Shown: piece after piece, positions 62,712 to 64,000 of the stretch
Layout: every line of letters starts with the position of its first letter
Position numbering within the stretch: position 1 is the first letter of the stretch
Source: Aliiroseovarius halocynthiae
Lineage (GTDB): Bacteria > Pseudomonadota > Alphaproteobacteria > Rhodobacterales > Rhodobacteraceae
Direction of reading: 5' to 3'
NCBI RefSeq assembly: GCF_007004645.1
Contig: NZ_ML660019.1
Location: 454,437 to 518,436 of the forward strand
Length of the DNA stretch: 64,000 nucleotides
Position numbers and translations under genes: made by a program
Notes under the pieces: model-generated
Database searches by the model: none
Told to the model about the DNA's origin: nothing
The model's input: only the letters and a program-made list of their open reading frames with translations

Positions 62712-64000
62712 AGTACCTGCTCCAGTGACTTGGACAGTTTGCCCACCAGCTCGTCAATCTGATCATCCGTAATGATGAAGGGGGGCGCCAGCAACACATG
62801 ATCTCCAAGCTGCCCGTCAATCGTTCCGCTCATCGGGTAACAGATCAGGCCGTTCTCGAACGCCTGTTTTTTCAGACGCCCCGCGACGCCGCGCGCCGGG
62901 TCGAAAGGTGCTTTGCTATCACGATCTGCCACGATCTCGAGCCCGCGGAACATACCACGTCCGCGGATGTCGCCGATATGAGGGTGCTGACCGAACTCGG
63001 CCTGCAAGGCGTCGTTCAGACGATCCCCCATCTTGGCGGCGCGCGCAGTCATTCCGCCTTCGGTCAACTTGCGCACAACGGCATCTGCAGCCGCCGACGC
63101 GACCGGGTGGCCAATATAGGTGTGCCCGTGTTGAAAAAAACCGCTGCCTTGTGCAATCGCATCATAGATCGTGTCCGTACACAGCATGGCCCCGATCGGC
63201 TGATAGCCGGCCCCAAGCCCTTTGGCGATTGTGATAATGTCGGGCGACACGTCGTCTTGTTCGCAGGCAAACAGCGTCCCTGTGCGACCCATGCCGCACA
63301 TGACTTCATCCAGAATCAGTAGGATTTCGTATTTATCGCAAATCTCGCGGATGCGCTTCAGATAGCCTTTGACAGCAGGAACCGCCCCCGCAGTCGCGCC
63401 CACGACAGGCTCGGCCAGAAAGCCAACGACGGTCTCGGGACCGAGGCGTAGAATCTCGTCCTCTAATGCATTTGCCGAGCGAAGACCGTATTCCTCTTCT
63501 GTTTCGCCATCGTGTCGCAGTCGGTACTCATAGCAAGGGTCGATATGGCTGGCAGACATCATCAAAGGGTCGAACGGAGCGCGGCGCCACATGTTGCCAC
63601 CGGTGCCCAAGGCGCCCAGCGTGTTGCCATGGTAACTTTGTTTTCGGGCGATGAATCGCGTGCGCTGCTCCTGCCCGGTCTCGATCATATATTGGCGTGC
63701 CAGTTTCAGCGCGGCCTCGACCGCTTCGGACCCGCCGGACACCAAATAGACCCGCTCGATTCCCTCGGGCGCATGGGCAACCAGACGATCTGCCAGTGAT
63801 TCTGCGGGCTCTGATGTAAGAAAACCAGTATGCGCAAAGCTAAGTTTGTCGATCTGATCGTGCATCGCCTGTGCCACGTCGGGATCCGAATGACCAAGGC
63901 AAGACACGGCTGCGCCACCGGATCCATCAAGGTATCTTTTCCCTTCGGAATCAATTAGGTAAATTCCTTCCCCACGCGTCGCGACAGGAAGGTTTGATTT
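62708..64000 (-). CDS. Class III PLP-dependent aminotransferase (5' end outside window)
   Basis: C-terminal 430 residues of a fold-type I, class III aminotransferase. The frame is open to the window edge (KSNLPVATRGEGIYLIDSEG at the edge, then DGSGGAAVSCLGHSDPDVAQ), so the true start is beyond 64000; the ATG at 63907 is internal. The conserved LVSGGSEAVEAALKLAR, LILDEVMCGMGRTG and the PLP-Lys motif TIAKGLGAGYQPIGA are present. Class III members act on omega- or beta-amino groups and use pyruvate or 2-oxoglutarate as acceptor. Coupling with BKACE suggests it makes a beta-keto acid from an amino acid. Confidence 0.9.
   Translation of the reverse strand, partial: KSNLPVATRGEGIYLIDSEGKRYLDGSGGAAVSCLGHSDPDVAQAMHDQIDKLSFAHTGFLTSEPAESLADRLVAHAPEGIERVYLVSGGSEAVEAALKLARQYMIETGQEQRTRFIARKQSYHGNTLGALGTGGNMWRRAPFDPLMMSASHIDPCYEYRLRHDGETEEEYGLRSANALEDEILRLGPETVVGFLAEPVVGATAGAVPAVKGYLKRIREICDKYEILLILDEVMCGMGRTGTLFACEQDDVSPDIITIAKGLGAGYQPIGAMLCTDTIYDAIAQGSGFFQHGHTYIGHPVASAAADAVVRKLTEGGMTARAAKMGDRLNDALQAEFGQHPHIGDIRGRGMFRGLEIVADRDSKAPFDPARGVAGRLKKQAFENGLICYPMSGTIDGQLGDHVLLAPPFIITDDQIDELVGKLSKSLEQVL

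Noticed and set aside
1-64000. Mobile elements, prophage, CRISPR, tRNA or rRNA genes
   Set aside because: I looked for transposase or integrase motifs, spaced direct repeats and tRNA T-loop sequences and found none that held up; the window appears to be chromosomal or chromid core-accessory metabolic DNA.

Overview
The window is about 64 kb of gene-dense alphaproteobacterial DNA, most likely from a marine member of the Roseobacter group (Rhodobacterales). The reasons are the gene content (TAXI-type TRAP transporter, NarK1/NarK2 with NarGHJI and a cysteine-free FNR-like regulator, a De Ley-Doudoroff galactose operon, BKACE enzymes, an XRE-cupin regulator beside the glycine cleavage genes), the GC-rich codon usage, and many 1-4 nt gene overlaps. 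I see no insertion sequences, phage genes, CRISPR array, rRNA or tRNA. Most of it is metabolic and transport DNA rather than a foreign island.

Layout: (1) 1-4.0 kb, a TAXI-TRAP transporter (SBP partial at the window edge, fused permease) followed by L-2-hydroxyglutarate oxidase. (2) 4.0-8.7 kb, a TetR regulator divergent from a flavin monooxygenase, BASS-family transporter, epimerase and SDR operon of unknown substrate. (3) 8.9-10.9 kb, a DEAD-box RNA helicase with a long basic tail. (4) 10.9-18.2 kb, a LysR regulator divergent from an M19 dipeptidase and a five-gene dipeptide-type ABC transporter. (5) 18.2-30.4 kb, the respiratory nitrate reduction locus: NarR-like regulator, narK1, narK2, narGHJI, a parvulin isomerase and a DUF2478 protein, with FNR-type boxes upstream. 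(6) 30.4-32.2 kb, a Tat-exported type II sulfide:quinone oxidoreductase with a small three-helix membrane protein. (7) 32.2-32.8 kb, a gap without a recognisable gene. (8) 32.8-47.0 kb, a complete galactoside uptake and De Ley-Doudoroff operon (ABC transporter, alpha- and beta-galactosidase, mutarotase, dehydrogenase, lactonase, dehydratase, kinase, aldolase) with a divergent IclR regulator and the transporter ATPase.

(9) 47.0-48.4 kb, two decaying genes: a saccharopine-dehydrogenase-like/DUF4166 pseudogene and a frameshifted DCC-family (DUF393) gene. (10) 48.5-51.7 kb, a DUF4173 membrane protein whose gene overlaps a response regulator and histidine kinase pair. (11) 51.7-60.9 kb, a nearly self-contained glycine cleavage module: XRE-cupin regulator, divergent lpd, lipA, an alanine/glycine:sodium symporter, gcvT, gcvH, gcvP. 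(12) 61.0-64 kb, a GlxA-type AraC regulator convergent with a beta-keto acid cleavage enzyme and a class III aminotransferase that runs off the window.

Nothing here is clearly a wholly new defence or mobile system. The parts most worth following up are the TetR/FMO/BASS/SDR cluster, the aminotransferase-BKACE pair, the Tat-type II SQR with its small membrane partner, the galactose dehydrogenase with an Asn in place of the catalytic Lys, the paired pseudogenes, and the 9-bp inverted repeat in front of the glycine cleavage module. All functional assignments come from reading sequence motifs and remembered family features; no database search was run.
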